From: Mycobacterium sp. 1164966.3
GTDB taxonomy: Bacteria; Actinomycetota; Actinomycetes; Mycobacteriales; Mycobacteriaceae
DNA length: 64,000 nucleotides
Direction: 5' to 3'
Assembly (NCBI RefSeq): GCF_001665395.1
Contig: NZ_LZSG01000062.1
Span: forward strand, 186,001 to 250,000
Positions 50,788-59,430 of this stretch are shown piece by piece. Both the position numbers and the translations under genes were made by a program. The stretch's first letter is position 1; each line of letters begins with the position of its first letter. Under the pieces are notes generated by a model. The model was not told the origin of the DNA, made no database searches, and was given only the letters and a program-made list of their open reading frames with translations.

Positions 50788-52438
50788 GACTTCCTTCGGG
50801 ATCGACGGCCGCTCCTGTGGCCGAAACGGGTTGCGTCACTTGCTCTTTTGCCCACCTGTAGTTCGGTTTGCCATTGCCCAGACGCTGTATCTGCTCGACG
50901 AAGATGAATGCCTTGGGCGCCTTGAAATGCGCTAGTTGCGTGGTGCACAAGTTGTGCAACGTCTGCTCGTCTTCGGTGATAGCGGACCCGGGCTGCGGCG
51001 CGACGAGCGCCACCACCTCTTGACCCCATCGTTCGCTCGGGCGCCCGATCACCAAGGCGTCGGCAACATCGGGGTGCGCGCGCAGCACCTCCTCGACCTC
51101 TTCGACGAACACCTTTTCGCCGCCGGTGTTGACCACCAGCGAGTCACGCCCGAACAGCCGGATGGTGCCGTCATTTTCGATCGATGCGCGGTCGCCGGGT
51201 ATCACCACCCGCTGGCCGTCGATCTCCGGAAACGTTCGTTGGGTGGCTGGTGCGTCGTTGAAATACCCCAGCGGGATCCTGCCCAACCTGGCGGTCCAGC
51301 CGATCTCCCGCTCACCCGGCCGCAGGAACCGGGTGCGGTCGGCCGAGACCACCCGCACCCCGGACCTGGGTTCAAACGTCTCGCTGGCGTTGCCGTTGCG
51401 GCTGTGGCCGAATGCCATATTGCCGGTTTCCGAAGAGCCGTAGCCTTCGATGATCGTGATGTGCGGCAGACATTCCATCAGTGCGCGTTTGTATTTCGCG
51501 TTTGTGGCGGCTCCGCCGGTTCCGATCGCGTTCAGGGTGGACAAGTCGTACGAATGCGCACGCAGTTCAGCGACCAACGGTCCGGCATACGCGTCGCCGA
51601 CCATCGTCATCATGCCCACCTTTTCGCGCTCGGCGGTTGCCCACACCGACCGTACGTCGAGCTTGTTGCGGTCGTCGTACAGCACGACCGGCAGGCCCGC
51701 GCACAGCGCCGAGAACGCGGTCCACATACCCGCCGCGTGCATCAATGGAGACACCGCGAACCACGCGGGGCCGCCGTTGCGAACCTTGTTGTGTATCTCG
51801 GTGACGTTCTGATGATCGGCCCCCACCATCGACGCCACGTACATGTCGCTCTGCCGCCACAGAACTCCCTTGGGACGGCCCGTCGTTCCGCCGGTACACA
51901 TCATGATCAGGTCGTCGGGTGAGCCGACCGTGTCGCGGTCCGGCGACACCTCCGGCAAGATTTCATCCAGCGAGATCGCCCCGGGCAGTTCTGCAACCGT
52001 GCTCCCGTCGTCGATCGACAACAGCAGCTCGGTGCTGTCGGGCGGGAGCACGTCGGCGAACCGGGCGCCGAGGGAACGGTGATAGATGATGCCGCGCGGG
52101 CCGACGTAGTCGAGCAGGTCGCGGATCTCACGCGCCGCGTAGTGGTGGTTGATGTTGACCGGGACTGTCCGCGCCTTGAGACACCCAATCACCATGTCCG
52201 GGTACAGATCGTTGTACATGATGAGCGCCACCCGGTCCTGGCCGCATTCCCAACGCTGCAGGGACTCACGCGGGCGATGGACGCCAAATCCCTTGCCGTT
52301 GAGCAGATTCGCCAATCGGTTGGTGCGCTCTGCCGAGTCCGCGAAGGCGCTCCGCCGGTTTCCGCATACTGTCATCAGCCGGTCGGGAACGACATCGGCA
52401 ATGGCGTCGAGTACCGCCCCGACCGTCCATTCACTCAC
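50777..52438 (-). CDS. Acyl-CoA synthetase (FadD-type)
   Basis: 553 residues from a GTG. The ATP loop is 'MCTGGTTGRPKGVLWRQSD', then 'GYGSSETGNM', 'VIPGDRASIENDG' and 'RDSLVVNTGGEKVFVEEVEE', with C-terminal lysine in 'LGNGKPNYRWA'. It belongs to the same lineage as 37764. It lies between two amidohydrolase genes in a seven-gene operon, which suggests it activates an acid handled by them. Confidence 0.9.
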   Translation of the reverse strand: MSEWTVGAVLDAIADVVPDRLMTVCGNRRSAFADSAERTNRLANLLNGKGFGVHRPRESLQRWECGQDRVALIMYNDLYPDMVIGCLKARTVPVNINHHYAAREIRDLLDYVGPRGIIYHRSLGARFADVLPPDSTELLLSIDDGSTVAELPGAISLDEILPEVSPDRDTVGSPDDLIMMCTGGTTGRPKGVLWRQSDMYVASMVGADHQNVTEIHNKVRNGGPAWFAVSPLMHAAGMWTAFSALCAGLPVVLYDDRNKLDVRSVWATAEREKVGMMTMVGDAYAGPLVAELRAHSYDLSTLNAIGTGGAATNAKYKRALMECLPHITIIEGYGSSETGNMAFGHSRNGNASETFEPRSGVRVVSADRTRFLRPGEREIGWTARLGRIPLGYFNDAPATQRTFPEIDGQRVVIPGDRASIENDGTIRLFGRDSLVVNTGGEKVFVEEVEEVLRAHPDVADALVIGRPSERWGQEVVALVAPQPGSAITEDEQTLHNLCTTQLAHFKAPKAFIFVEQIQRLGNGKPNYRWAKEQVTQPVSATGAAVDPEGSRER

Positions 52439-52450
52439 GGTTTAGGCCGC

Positions 52451-53653
52451 CTAGGCTGACACTGTGGCTTTGACACCGAGAAGATCCAAAGCGTTGTCGC
52501 GCATAATCTTACGAATATCCGCTTCGGTGAACTCGGTGAGTTCTTCGGTGAACGACACCGGCGACTCGAGCCCTTCTCCGTGCGGCCAGTCCGAACCGAA
52601 CAAGATCTTGTCGACGCCGATGACATCGGCCAGCGCGCGCAAATCGTCCTCGTAGTAAGGAGCGATCCACACATTGTTACGGAGCTGTTCCACCGGATCC
52701 TCGGGGAACAACCGCGGGTGGTTGTTGGCGGCTTTCTTCAGGCGCTTGACCAGACGGTAGACGAAGTACGACCCGTTTTCGATGCTGACTGCCTTGAGCT
52801 TCGGATGGCGAGTGAACACACCATGCGCGATCATCGACGCCATCGTGTCGTGAATCGCGCGATCATCGACGAGTATCTGATCCAATGGATCCGATCCGCC
52901 GAATGCCTCAAAAGTCGACTTGCCGCCCCACATTCCCGCGACCTGCAGGTAGCCGCTGTCGCTCAGGTGAAATCCGACCGGTACGCCGGCGTCTGCCAAC
53001 CGGGCCCAGACGGGATCATGGCTGGGGTCGCCGAGCGAGCGCGGCTTGACCACTCCCGGTACCGGCGCCGGGCGCACCAGAACAAGTTTGGCGCCGTGGC
53101 TCAACACGTACTCGAGCTCGTCGACGGCCTTGGCCGGGTCGGCCAGCGAGATGATCGGCGCGGCGACGATTCGGTGGTCCGGACGGTCGAATCCCCAGTC
53201 CTCGTCCAGCCATAAATTAAACGCGTGCACCGAGGCCATCGTCGCGTCGACATCGTGCTTGAGCGCTTCCTCGACACCGCAGCCGAATGTCGGCAACATG
53301 AACACGGTCTCGATGCCCTGCGTGTCCATCACCCGAACGCGGGCGTCCCGGTTCTGATACTCCGGGTGCTCCCCCAGACGCTCGACCTTCATCAGGGACG
53401 CCGGATCGACGCCCTCGGGAATCTCGCCGCGGAACAGCAAGTCCAGGCAACCCGGGACGATGATCGGGTCAAAGGTCGGGTTGGGAATGAACCGGTTGAC
53501 CCGGTCACCGATGATCGCCTGGGTGTGCTTGCCGTCGCTGAACATCTGGACGCCACGCCTGCGGAACTTCTTGTCCAGGTGCCGGGTGAAGGCGTCCAGT
53601 GGCTCGTAGTAGTGATTGTCGACGTCGATGGCTTGATAGCCCAAGTTACTCAT
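52451..53653 (-). CDS. Amidohydrolase_2-family metal-dependent hydrolase
   Basis: 400 residues from the ATG at 53653, with GAGAGGAC upstream. 'AIDVDNHYYEPLDAFTRHL' at the start, 'LVLVRPAPVPG', 'HLSDSGYLQVAGMWGG', 'VSIENGSYFVYRLVKRLKK' and 'ILFGSDWPHGEGL' match the 10668 protein block by block, so the two are paralogues. Ring hydrolysis or decarboxylation with one metal ion is the family chemistry. Confidence 0.86.
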   Translation of the reverse strand: MSNLGYQAIDVDNHYYEPLDAFTRHLDKKFRRRGVQMFSDGKHTQAIIGDRVNRFIPNPTFDPIIVPGCLDLLFRGEIPEGVDPASLMKVERLGEHPEYQNRDARVRVMDTQGIETVFMLPTFGCGVEEALKHDVDATMASVHAFNLWLDEDWGFDRPDHRIVAAPIISLADPAKAVDELEYVLSHGAKLVLVRPAPVPGVVKPRSLGDPSHDPVWARLADAGVPVGFHLSDSGYLQVAGMWGGKSTFEAFGGSDPLDQILVDDRAIHDTMASMIAHGVFTRHPKLKAVSIENGSYFVYRLVKRLKKAANNHPRLFPEDPVEQLRNNVWIAPYYEDDLRALADVIGVDKILFGSDWPHGEGLESPVSFTEELTEFTEADIRKIMRDNALDLLGVKATVSA

Positions 53654-53675
53654 GATCGTCCTCTCTGATACGCCA

Positions 53676-54524
53676 CTACGCATCCGACGGGGTGAGCGAC
53701 GGGAACTGCGGCGGTCGCTTCTGCAGGAAGCTCGTGATCCCCTCGATGACATCCGGCCTTGGCATGGCCTCGTGCAGCAACACCTCGGCTCGCGAAGTCG
53801 CTTCCCCGACATCGCGATTGGCGTCGCCGTATACCTGCTGTTTGATCACCGCCATCGAAGCCGGCGAGCAGTTGGCGGCGATGTCCTCGGCGTATTCCAG
53901 TGCCCGCTTCATCAGGTTCTCGGGTGCGACGACTTCCTTGACCAAGCCGAGCGCGGCCGCCTCCTCAGCGAGGAATGTGCGGCCGCTGAGCAACAGGTCG
54001 AGCGCGACGCCCCAGCTGGTCAGGCGCGGAAGGATCCACGAGATGCCGAACTCGGCGATCAGGCCGCGGCGGGCGAACACCGCGGCGAACTTGGCTCCCG
54101 CGGCGGCGAACCGGACGTCGCACATCAGCGCCTGGGTGAGACCGATTCCGACACATGCTCCGTTGATGGCGGCGACGACGGGCTTGCGCAGCGTGGTGAC
54201 GAAGTGGGGCGGACGCTCGCCGACCATGTCGGCCAGGTTGGTCTGCTTTGCGTTTTCCATCTTTTCGCCGACCTCGCCAGCTGAATTGGGCGCGCCCAGA
54301 TAGGCGCCGGCGCAGAAACCTTTGCCCCGGCCGGTCAGGAGGATTGCGCGGATCGCCGGGTCTTGTTCGGCGCGGTCGATACCGGCGTAAAACGCGGCGG
54401 CGATGTCGGGACCCCAGGCGTTGAGACGCTCGGGCCGGTTTAGGGTGATGATTGCCACGCCGGTCGAAGTCGCTTCGTAGAGCACTGCGTCGTCGGAGTT
54501 ACCTTCCGAGGAGTTGCCCGACAT
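53676..54524 (-). CDS. Enoyl-CoA hydratase/isomerase family protein
   Basis: 282 residues from the ATG at 54524, with GAGGAGGT upstream. Oxyanion regions are 'TGRGKGFCAGAYL' and 'INGACVGIGLTQALMCDVRFAA'. The acid region is 'ARRGLIAEFGISWILPRLTSWGVALDLLLSG', the variant with Glu in A-E-x-G. It is the first gene of the operon reaching 47704. The 19-bp operator H lies 54 bases upstream. Confidence 0.87.
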   Translation of the reverse strand: MSGNSSEGNSDDAVLYEATSTGVAIITLNRPERLNAWGPDIAAAFYAGIDRAEQDPAIRAILLTGRGKGFCAGAYLGAPNSAGEVGEKMENAKQTNLADMVGERPPHFVTTLRKPVVAAINGACVGIGLTQALMCDVRFAAAGAKFAAVFARRGLIAEFGISWILPRLTSWGVALDLLLSGRTFLAEEAAALGLVKEVVAPENLMKRALEYAEDIAANCSPASMAVIKQQVYGDANRDVGEATSRAEVLLHEAMPRPDVIEGITSFLQKRPPQFPSLTPSDA

Positions 54525-54578
54525 ACGCTGTCGTACCTCCTCGCCCGCGATTATCGGATCCGACTGACTTTGTACGCA

Positions 54579-54597
54579 TACTGTATACCTATCGGTA
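54579..54597 (+). promoter_or_regulatory. 19-bp operator, site H
   Basis: TACTGTATACCTATCGGTA, upstream of the seven-gene operon that begins at 54524. Its middle part TACCTATCG is also found in site F (56576, read on the minus strand). Confidence 0.55.
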
Positions 54598-54672
54598 CCG
54601 CATTCCACAACTGCCGTCGCGCCCCGCGGAGCAGCGCAAACCAACAAATTTCCGGTTGCTCGAAGGTTACCG

Positions 54673-55680
54673 TTACGCGTCGATCAGCCCGAGGCGACGA
54701 TAGGCATTCCTGATCTGGACCTTGGCCTCGTCCGGCAGCTCCGCTTGCGGTGGCCGCGAATGCGGATATGCGCCGATCGGCAGGCCCAGCAGCGAGGCGG
54801 CGTACTTGAACGCACCGCCCCAGTGCGTGAAGTAGTCCGACCGGCCCGGATAGCAGGTCCACCACGATCCGAGATCGAGATCGAACTGGTCGAGACCCTT
54901 GTCGCGCCAGAAGTCCATCGCCTCGAGCAGCTTGTCACTCATGACCAGATCCCAGTACTCCGAAAGCAATGGCAGCTGCGGAGTCTCAACCAGATATCCG
55001 GCGGTTCCCAACTGCGCCGGGCAGACGATCCCGGCTCGTACCCATCCGGCGCGTGCCACCGTCTTGTCGCATTCCCAGATCACCAGACCGGGCGCGAGCT
55101 CGTGCAACATCCTGCTGTTCTGCGGACGGAAGGCACCTTCCTTGGTGGCACAGACCGCAGGCACCTCGTCGTAGATCCGCGCGCTTTCGGCCGGGGTCAA
55201 CACGTAACCCGAGGACGGTGAGTTGAACATGCCCAGGGCGATGTCGGTGCGCGACGCGACGTACTTGAAGAATCTCAGCACGCCGTCGCCGCCGTGCACC
55301 TCCATCATCGGCGTTTGGATGTAGGCGATATCAGCGCCGGCCTCCTGGGCGTGCAGTGTCAGGTCCACACAGTCCTTGGCCGTCATCGCCGAGGTGCATG
55401 CCTGTATGACGACCGTGGGGTTGGCACTGCGCGCCTCGTGGATTGCCGCCTCTAGCAGGCGCTTTCGCTCATCGAGAGTCAGCGACCAGAATTCTCCGAC
55501 GCCGCTGGTGCACCACAGCATCGGGTGGCCGAGATCGCGGACGCAGTAGCGCACCAACGTCCGGTAGGCATCCCAGTCGATGTCGTCGCCGTCGGCGCCG
55601 CAGAACGGTGTGTACAGCGAGTCGCCGATTCCCCGCAGCGCCCCGGGCGCCCAGGTACGCGCTTCACTGGCTACCGCCAT
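54673..55680 (-). CDS. Dihydrodipicolinate synthase/N-acetylneuraminate lyase superfamily aldolase
   Basis: 335 residues from the ATG at 55680, with AAAGGAG upstream. TIM barrel of the DHDPS type: 'TPFCGADGDDIDWDAYRTLVRYCV', 'LWCTSGVGEFWSLTLDERKRLLEAAI', and the Schiff-base lysine in 'VPAVCATKEGAF'. The usual Tyr of Y-N-x-P is Phe ('GMFNSPSSGY'), and the chain is ~40 residues longer than lysine-biosynthesis DapA. Probably a pyruvate-type aldolase or hydratase-aldolase in catabolism. In an operon with the SDR at 55715. Confidence 0.83.
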   Translation of the reverse strand: MAVASEARTWAPGALRGIGDSLYTPFCGADGDDIDWDAYRTLVRYCVRDLGHPMLWCTSGVGEFWSLTLDERKRLLEAAIHEARSANPTVVIQACTSAMTAKDCVDLTLHAQEAGADIAYIQTPMMEVHGGDGVLRFFKYVASRTDIALGMFNSPSSGYVLTPAESARIYDEVPAVCATKEGAFRPQNSRMLHELAPGLVIWECDKTVARAGWVRAGIVCPAQLGTAGYLVETPQLPLLSEYWDLVMSDKLLEAMDFWRDKGLDQFDLDLGSWWTCYPGRSDYFTHWGGAFKYAASLLGLPIGAYPHSRPPQAELPDEAKVQIRNAYRRLGLIDA

Positions 55681-55714
55681 GGTCCACTCCTTTTGCCAGC
55701 CAGCCGTTTTCGCC

Positions 55715-56512
55715 TCAGGTGAAGTCCGAACCACCGTCCACGTTGATATTGGCTCCGGTCATGTAGGAGTTGCGGCGCGACGCGAGAAACGCTGCGACGG
55801 GACCGATTTCCTCCGGTAGGCCGGCTCGCGGCAGCTGCGCCGGATGACCGAAGTGCTTGTCGATGGCATCCATCAGGGCGTAGGGGTCATTGCCGTCGAC
55901 GCCTACGGATTTCGCCCAGCCGACCAACGACTCCGATGCGATGCTGCCCGGCGACACGACGTTGACCAGGATCTCGTCCTTGGCCAGCAGCAGCGATAGG
56001 TTTTTCGAGACGCTGGTGAGCATGGACTTGGCCGCCGTGTAAGCGGGCAGCATGACGCTTTGCCGCTGCGTCGAGTGCGCGGAGAAGTTGACTATCCGTG
56101 CCCAATCCGCCTTGCGCAGCAGGGGAAGTGCCGAGCGAACGCAGCGCACCATGCCCATCACGCCGTCTTCGACAGCCTCCCGCCACTGCTCGTCGGTCAG
56201 ATCTTCGAAGCTCCCCGGCGCTCCCGGCCCCACCGTGTTGATGAGCACGTTGAGTTCGCCGTCCCACCGCTGACCCAGCTCGGCGAACACTTCGTCGACC
56301 TGCCCCGCATCGCGGATGTCGGCAACCAGGCCCAGAGCGTCGGGACTGCCCCGACCCGCCAGATCGCCAACGGCGCTGTCGAGCTTGGCCTTTGACCGAC
56401 CGACCACCGCCACCCGCGCGCCTTCCTCCGACAGGCAGCGGGCGGTGGCCAAACCCATCCCGCTGCTGCCACCCACCACCACCGCTGCGGCATTAGCCAG
56501 CCCTAGATCCAT
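55715..56512 (-). CDS. Short-chain dehydrogenase/reductase
   Basis: 265 residues. 'VVGGSSGMGLATARCLSEEGARVAVVGR' binds the nucleotide, 'NVLINTVGPGAPG' replaces N-N-A-G, and the catalytic residues are in 'VNFSAHSTQRQSVMLPAYTAAKSML'. The end 'SYMTGANINVDGG' is typical. Divergent from the TetR gene at 56679, with site F of the 19-bp operator between them; precedes the aldolase gene by 34 bases. Confidence 0.85.
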   Translation of the reverse strand: MDLGLANAAAVVVGGSSGMGLATARCLSEEGARVAVVGRSKAKLDSAVGDLAGRGSPDALGLVADIRDAGQVDEVFAELGQRWDGELNVLINTVGPGAPGSFEDLTDEQWREAVEDGVMGMVRCVRSALPLLRKADWARIVNFSAHSTQRQSVMLPAYTAAKSMLTSVSKNLSLLLAKDEILVNVVSPGSIASESLVGWAKSVGVDGNDPYALMDAIDKHFGHPAQLPRAGLPEEIGPVAAFLASRRNSYMTGANINVDGGSDFT

Positions 56513-56575
56513 GCTTCACCGTTCGGCGCTGGCCGAGACATGCTTCGCCGGTCCAGCTGTATTTACCAAAAAGCC

Positions 56576-56594
56576 TACGATAGGTATTACAGTA
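56576..56594 (-). promoter_or_regulatory. 19-bp operator, site F
   Basis: On the minus strand TACTGTAATACCTATCGTA. It lies between the SDR (56512) and TetR (56679) starts; its first 10 bases equal those of the perfect palindrome at 39454. This makes the TetR protein the best candidate for binding the family. Confidence 0.62.
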
Positions 56595-56678
56595 GCAGAC
56601 GGACAACCGCTCGAACCGCTGTCGGTGGCGACGCCGCGGACCGCATACGCAGCACAGATCTTGATGGAGGTGCCCGTA

Positions 56679-57467
56679 GTGGCAAAGCAGGCAACCGCCG
56701 ACAAGCGGCAGCGACGCGAACGCGGGTCCATCAATCCCGATGACATCATCAGCGGCGCATTCGAACTCGCAGAAGAGGTATCGATCGACAACCTCAGCAT
56801 GCCGCTGCTTGGCAAACACCTCGGCGTCGGCGTCACCAGCATCTACTGGTACTTCCGCAAGAAGGACGACCTGCTCAACGCGATGACCGACCGCGCCCTG
56901 AGCAAGTATGTATTCGCCACCCCGTACGTCGAAGCCAGCGACTGGCGCGAAACATTGCGTAACCATGCCCGGTTGATGCGTAAGACGTTCATGGGCAATC
57001 CGATTCTGTGCGATCTGATTTTGATCCGCGCCGCGCTCAGTCCGAAGGCGGCGCGCCTAGGCGCGCAGGAGATGGAGCGTGCGATCGCCAACCTGGTGGA
57101 GGCAGGCCTCTCGCCCGAGGACGCCTTCGACACCTATTCGGCGGTTTCGCTGCACGTCCGCGGATCGGTCGTATTGCAGCGACTCCAGGAAAAAACCCAA
57201 ACACCCGACAGCGGACCGCGCTCGATTGACGACGCGGTGGCCATCGACCCGCAAACCACGCCGCTCATCGCCCGAGTGACCGGGAAGGGACACCGCATCG
57301 CGGCGCCCGACGAAACCAATTTCGAGTACGGCCTGGACTGCATACTCGATCACGCCGGACGATTGATCGAGGAGTCGCAGACAGCCTCGAAAACCACTAA
57401 GTCTGCGCGGCAACGCAAGACGACTAAATCCGCGTCGGTCCGAACGCGGGCCAAAGCGGGTGGTTAG
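56679..57467 (+). CDS. TetR-family regulator, candidate master regulator of the island
   Basis: 262 residues from a GTG at 56679, fixed by GGAGG seven bases upstream; an ATG at 56664 is less well placed. The DNA-binding domain is 'INPDDIISGAFELAEEVSIDNLSMPLLGKHLGVGVTSIYWYFRKKDDLLNAM'. A helical ligand domain follows. The last 30 residues are Lys/Arg/Thr-rich ('SARQRKTTKSASVRTRAKAGG'), unusual for TetR and perhaps a further DNA-contacting tail. Its promoter holds site F of the 19-bp operator, so it probably regulates itself and the other units with the motif. Confidence 0.85.
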   Translation: MAKQATADKRQRRERGSINPDDIISGAFELAEEVSIDNLSMPLLGKHLGVGVTSIYWYFRKKDDLLNAMTDRALSKYVFATPYVEASDWRETLRNHARLMRKTFMGNPILCDLILIRAALSPKAARLGAQEMERAIANLVEAGLSPEDAFDTYSAVSLHVRGSVVLQRLQEKTQTPDSGPRSIDDAVAIDPQTTPLIARVTGKGHRIAAPDETNFEYGLDCILDHAGRLIEESQTASKTTKSARQRKTTKSASVRTRAKAGG

Positions 57468-57535
57468 CCGCTCCGCCGCAGTCCAGACAGTGAAAACCTG
57501 CGCGTACTGCAAAAATGTCTGCATACGTGCTTTCG

Positions 57536-57670
57536 TTGTGAAACTACGGCTTTCAGTGTGAAGCCACGGCTTTAGCAGTGAGCCCAGGGCGCGAATCGGC
57601 GCGAATTTCCGCCCAGGTTACACACCCAACGCCAAGGATTCACACCCGAAGCCAAGGCTTCACAGTCAAA
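57536..57670. repeat. Extragenic palindromic repeat, family 2, copy 2
   Basis: It contains ACGGCTTTCAGTGTGAAG, GAGCCCAGGGCG, ACACCCAACGCCAAGG and ATTCACAC, then a further AAGGCTTCACAG, in the same order as the copy at 17083. The copy is longer because the outer GTGAA/TTCAC part is partly doubled. It lies between convergent genes (TetR, 57467; crotonase, 57708). Confidence 0.6.
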
Positions 57671-57707
57671 GCCATCACCGATCGCGACGGATTTACGACG
57701 GCTCGCC

Positions 57708-58607
57708 CTAATCCGGCTCCGGCACATGAAAGTGCTCGTCGCGCAACCGAAACGCTTCTTTCGTTCCATGCTGCGCACGGGTTTTGACGAAGTTGAACTC
57801 GCCGTGGGCGAACTGCAGGTTGGTGCCGAAAGCGTGAAACAGATAGCTGGCGACTTCCTCACCGTTGTATGCCTGGGTCTGTTCGACGAGGCGGAATGCT
57901 TCTTTGGCGATGACGACGCCGTCGGCGGGCATCTTCGCGGCCTTCTCGGCCCAATACCTGGCCCGCGCCGCAACCGAAGCTGGATCGCATGTGTCGGTGA
58001 AGATTCCAAGGTGCTCGACCTCGCCTGCCTCGATCACGTCACCGGTCAGCAGCAGACGGCGTGCCAGAACCGGCCCCAGCCGGTGGAAGAACATATGCAG
58101 GCTGCCGAGTGCGGGACCGAGGAATCGGGTTGCCGGCATACCGATTTTCGTGTCGCGCGCAATGACCGAGATGTCCGTCATCAGCGCCATCTCGAAGCCA
58201 CCGCCGAGGGCGTACCCGGCGATCTCCCCCACCGTCACCTTGGGGAAGCCCATGAAGTTGTGGTAGAAGCCAAATGACTTGCGGTCCACCGTAAGTCGCC
58301 TCCGCTGGCTGGGCCGTCTGCGATCCTTTCGCTCGTCGGCTTCGCCCTCGGCAGGCGACGCGCCGTACCAGCCGTAGGCGTTGTTCATGTCGGCGCCGGT
58401 GGAGAAGACGCCATCGGCTCCGCGCAGCAGGACCACGGTGAGGTCGTCGTCTTCGGCGACCCGGTCCAGGCAGCGGGCAACCTCGTCGCGCATCGCCGCG
58501 TCGTAGGAGTTGCGTTGCTTGGCGTTGTTGAACGTGATTGTGGCGATGCGCTTGTCGGCATCCACGTCGAACAGCACGCGATCATCGGAAGCACCGGAAG
58601 TGGTCAT
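57708..58607 (-). CDS. Crotonase-fold protein with unusual active site
   Basis: 299 residues from the ATG at 58607, with AAAGGAG upstream. Oxyanion regions are 'GADGVFSTGADMNNAYGWYG' and 'IAGYALGGGFEMALMTDISVIA'. Where hydratases have P-E and a second Glu, it reads 'IGMPATRFLGPALGSLHMFFHRLG', so neither catalytic Glu is visible. An insert of basic residues ('DERKDRRRPSQRRRLTVDRK') lies at about 90-110. It could be an isomerase, a hydrolase or a binding protein. Coupled to the hotdog gene by ATGA overlap. Confidence 0.8.
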   Translation of the reverse strand: MTTSGASDDRVLFDVDADKRIATITFNNAKQRNSYDAAMRDEVARCLDRVAEDDDLTVVLLRGADGVFSTGADMNNAYGWYGASPAEGEADERKDRRRPSQRRRLTVDRKSFGFYHNFMGFPKVTVGEIAGYALGGGFEMALMTDISVIARDTKIGMPATRFLGPALGSLHMFFHRLGPVLARRLLLTGDVIEAGEVEHLGIFTDTCDPASVAARARYWAEKAAKMPADGVVIAKEAFRLVEQTQAYNGEEVASYLFHAFGTNLQFAHGEFNFVKTRAQHGTKEAFRLRDEHFHVPEPD

Positions 58608-59281
58608 GCGCTGGACTCCTTTCGCCGCCTGGCGAACTTGAATACCGACAACTTTTCCGGCGGCGCAGCCACCGTGCTGACTTCGCCCGTGCAGAGCACC
58701 TCGTCCTCGAGCAACAGCCGCCCTGTCGAGGTGATACCGCGGTCGATCTGCGTGCGCGCGATGTCGAAACGCAGCTCGGTCAGCAGGGGCGTCGGGCGGC
58801 GGAACGTCACGAGCAGCGCACGGGTTTTGCCGGACAACCCCGTGACGCAGCTGTGATGCTGTATCACGCAGTCGAAGAACACGCCGAGGAAGCCGCCGTG
58901 CACCAGCCCGGGCGGGCCTTCGTAGATGAGGGGGAAGACGACTCGGCCTTCGGCTTTCTCGGCATCGAACCGATCGAAGCGGTACTCCGGAAAGCACGGA
59001 TTATAGGCACCGATGTCGGTGGCGTGGTTGAGGTAGATCCTTCGGGAATCGTCAGGGGTCTCACCGATTCGGGGTGCGCTGTCCCGCGGTGCAACGGCGG
59101 CCAGCTCGCTTTCCCACTCGGCGAACTTCGCGATCATCGTTTCCACTGTCGGGTGATCGTGTTCCAGCGAAAGCAGCAGCGACCCGAGCCGGCGCATGGC
59201 GGCGGCAGCGGCCACGGTCTGGGCAAGAGGCGCCTCGCCGAATCTGGCGTCACCAGAAGAAGCGTGTCGGGGCTCGGTCAT
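58604..59281 (-). CDS. PaaI-type hotdog thioesterase
   Basis: 225 residues from the ATG at 59281, with GAGGGA upstream. A helical N-terminal part is followed by a hotdog domain: 'YEGPPGLVHGGFLGVFFDCVIQHH' carries H-G-G, then 'LLVTFRRPTPLLTELRFDIARTQ'. It is the first gene of the minus-strand unit driven from the region of site G. It probably removes CoA from a pathway intermediate. Confidence 0.83.
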   Translation of the reverse strand: MTEPRHASSGDARFGEAPLAQTVAAAAAMRRLGSLLLSLEHDHPTVETMIAKFAEWESELAAVAPRDSAPRIGETPDDSRRIYLNHATDIGAYNPCFPEYRFDRFDAEKAEGRVVFPLIYEGPPGLVHGGFLGVFFDCVIQHHSCVTGLSGKTRALLVTFRRPTPLLTELRFDIARTQIDRGITSTGRLLLEDEVLCTGEVSTVAAPPEKLSVFKFARRRKESSA

Positions 59282-59386
59282 CAGTCCCTCTTTCACCGAG
59301 TTCACCCGGGTTCAGCGGGTTTAGCCCGGCTTGTTCCGTCGCCAGCGTATCCTTGCTAACTTATACAGCGTAGCAATCGTATTGCC

Positions 59387-59405
59387 TACTGTATGGGTAA
59401 CCGTA
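59387..59405 (+). promoter_or_regulatory. 19-bp operator, site G
   Basis: TACTGTATGGGTAACCGTA, between the divergent starts of the hotdog gene (59281) and crotonase operon (59431), 26 bases before the latter's GTG. Confidence 0.55.
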
Positions 59406-59430
59406 ACGGCGAGAAAGGCCGGATTCGATC

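Noticed and set aside
17083..57670. CRISPR-like repeats
   Set aside because: The repeats are single, far apart and self-complementary, with no array of spacers and no cas genes.
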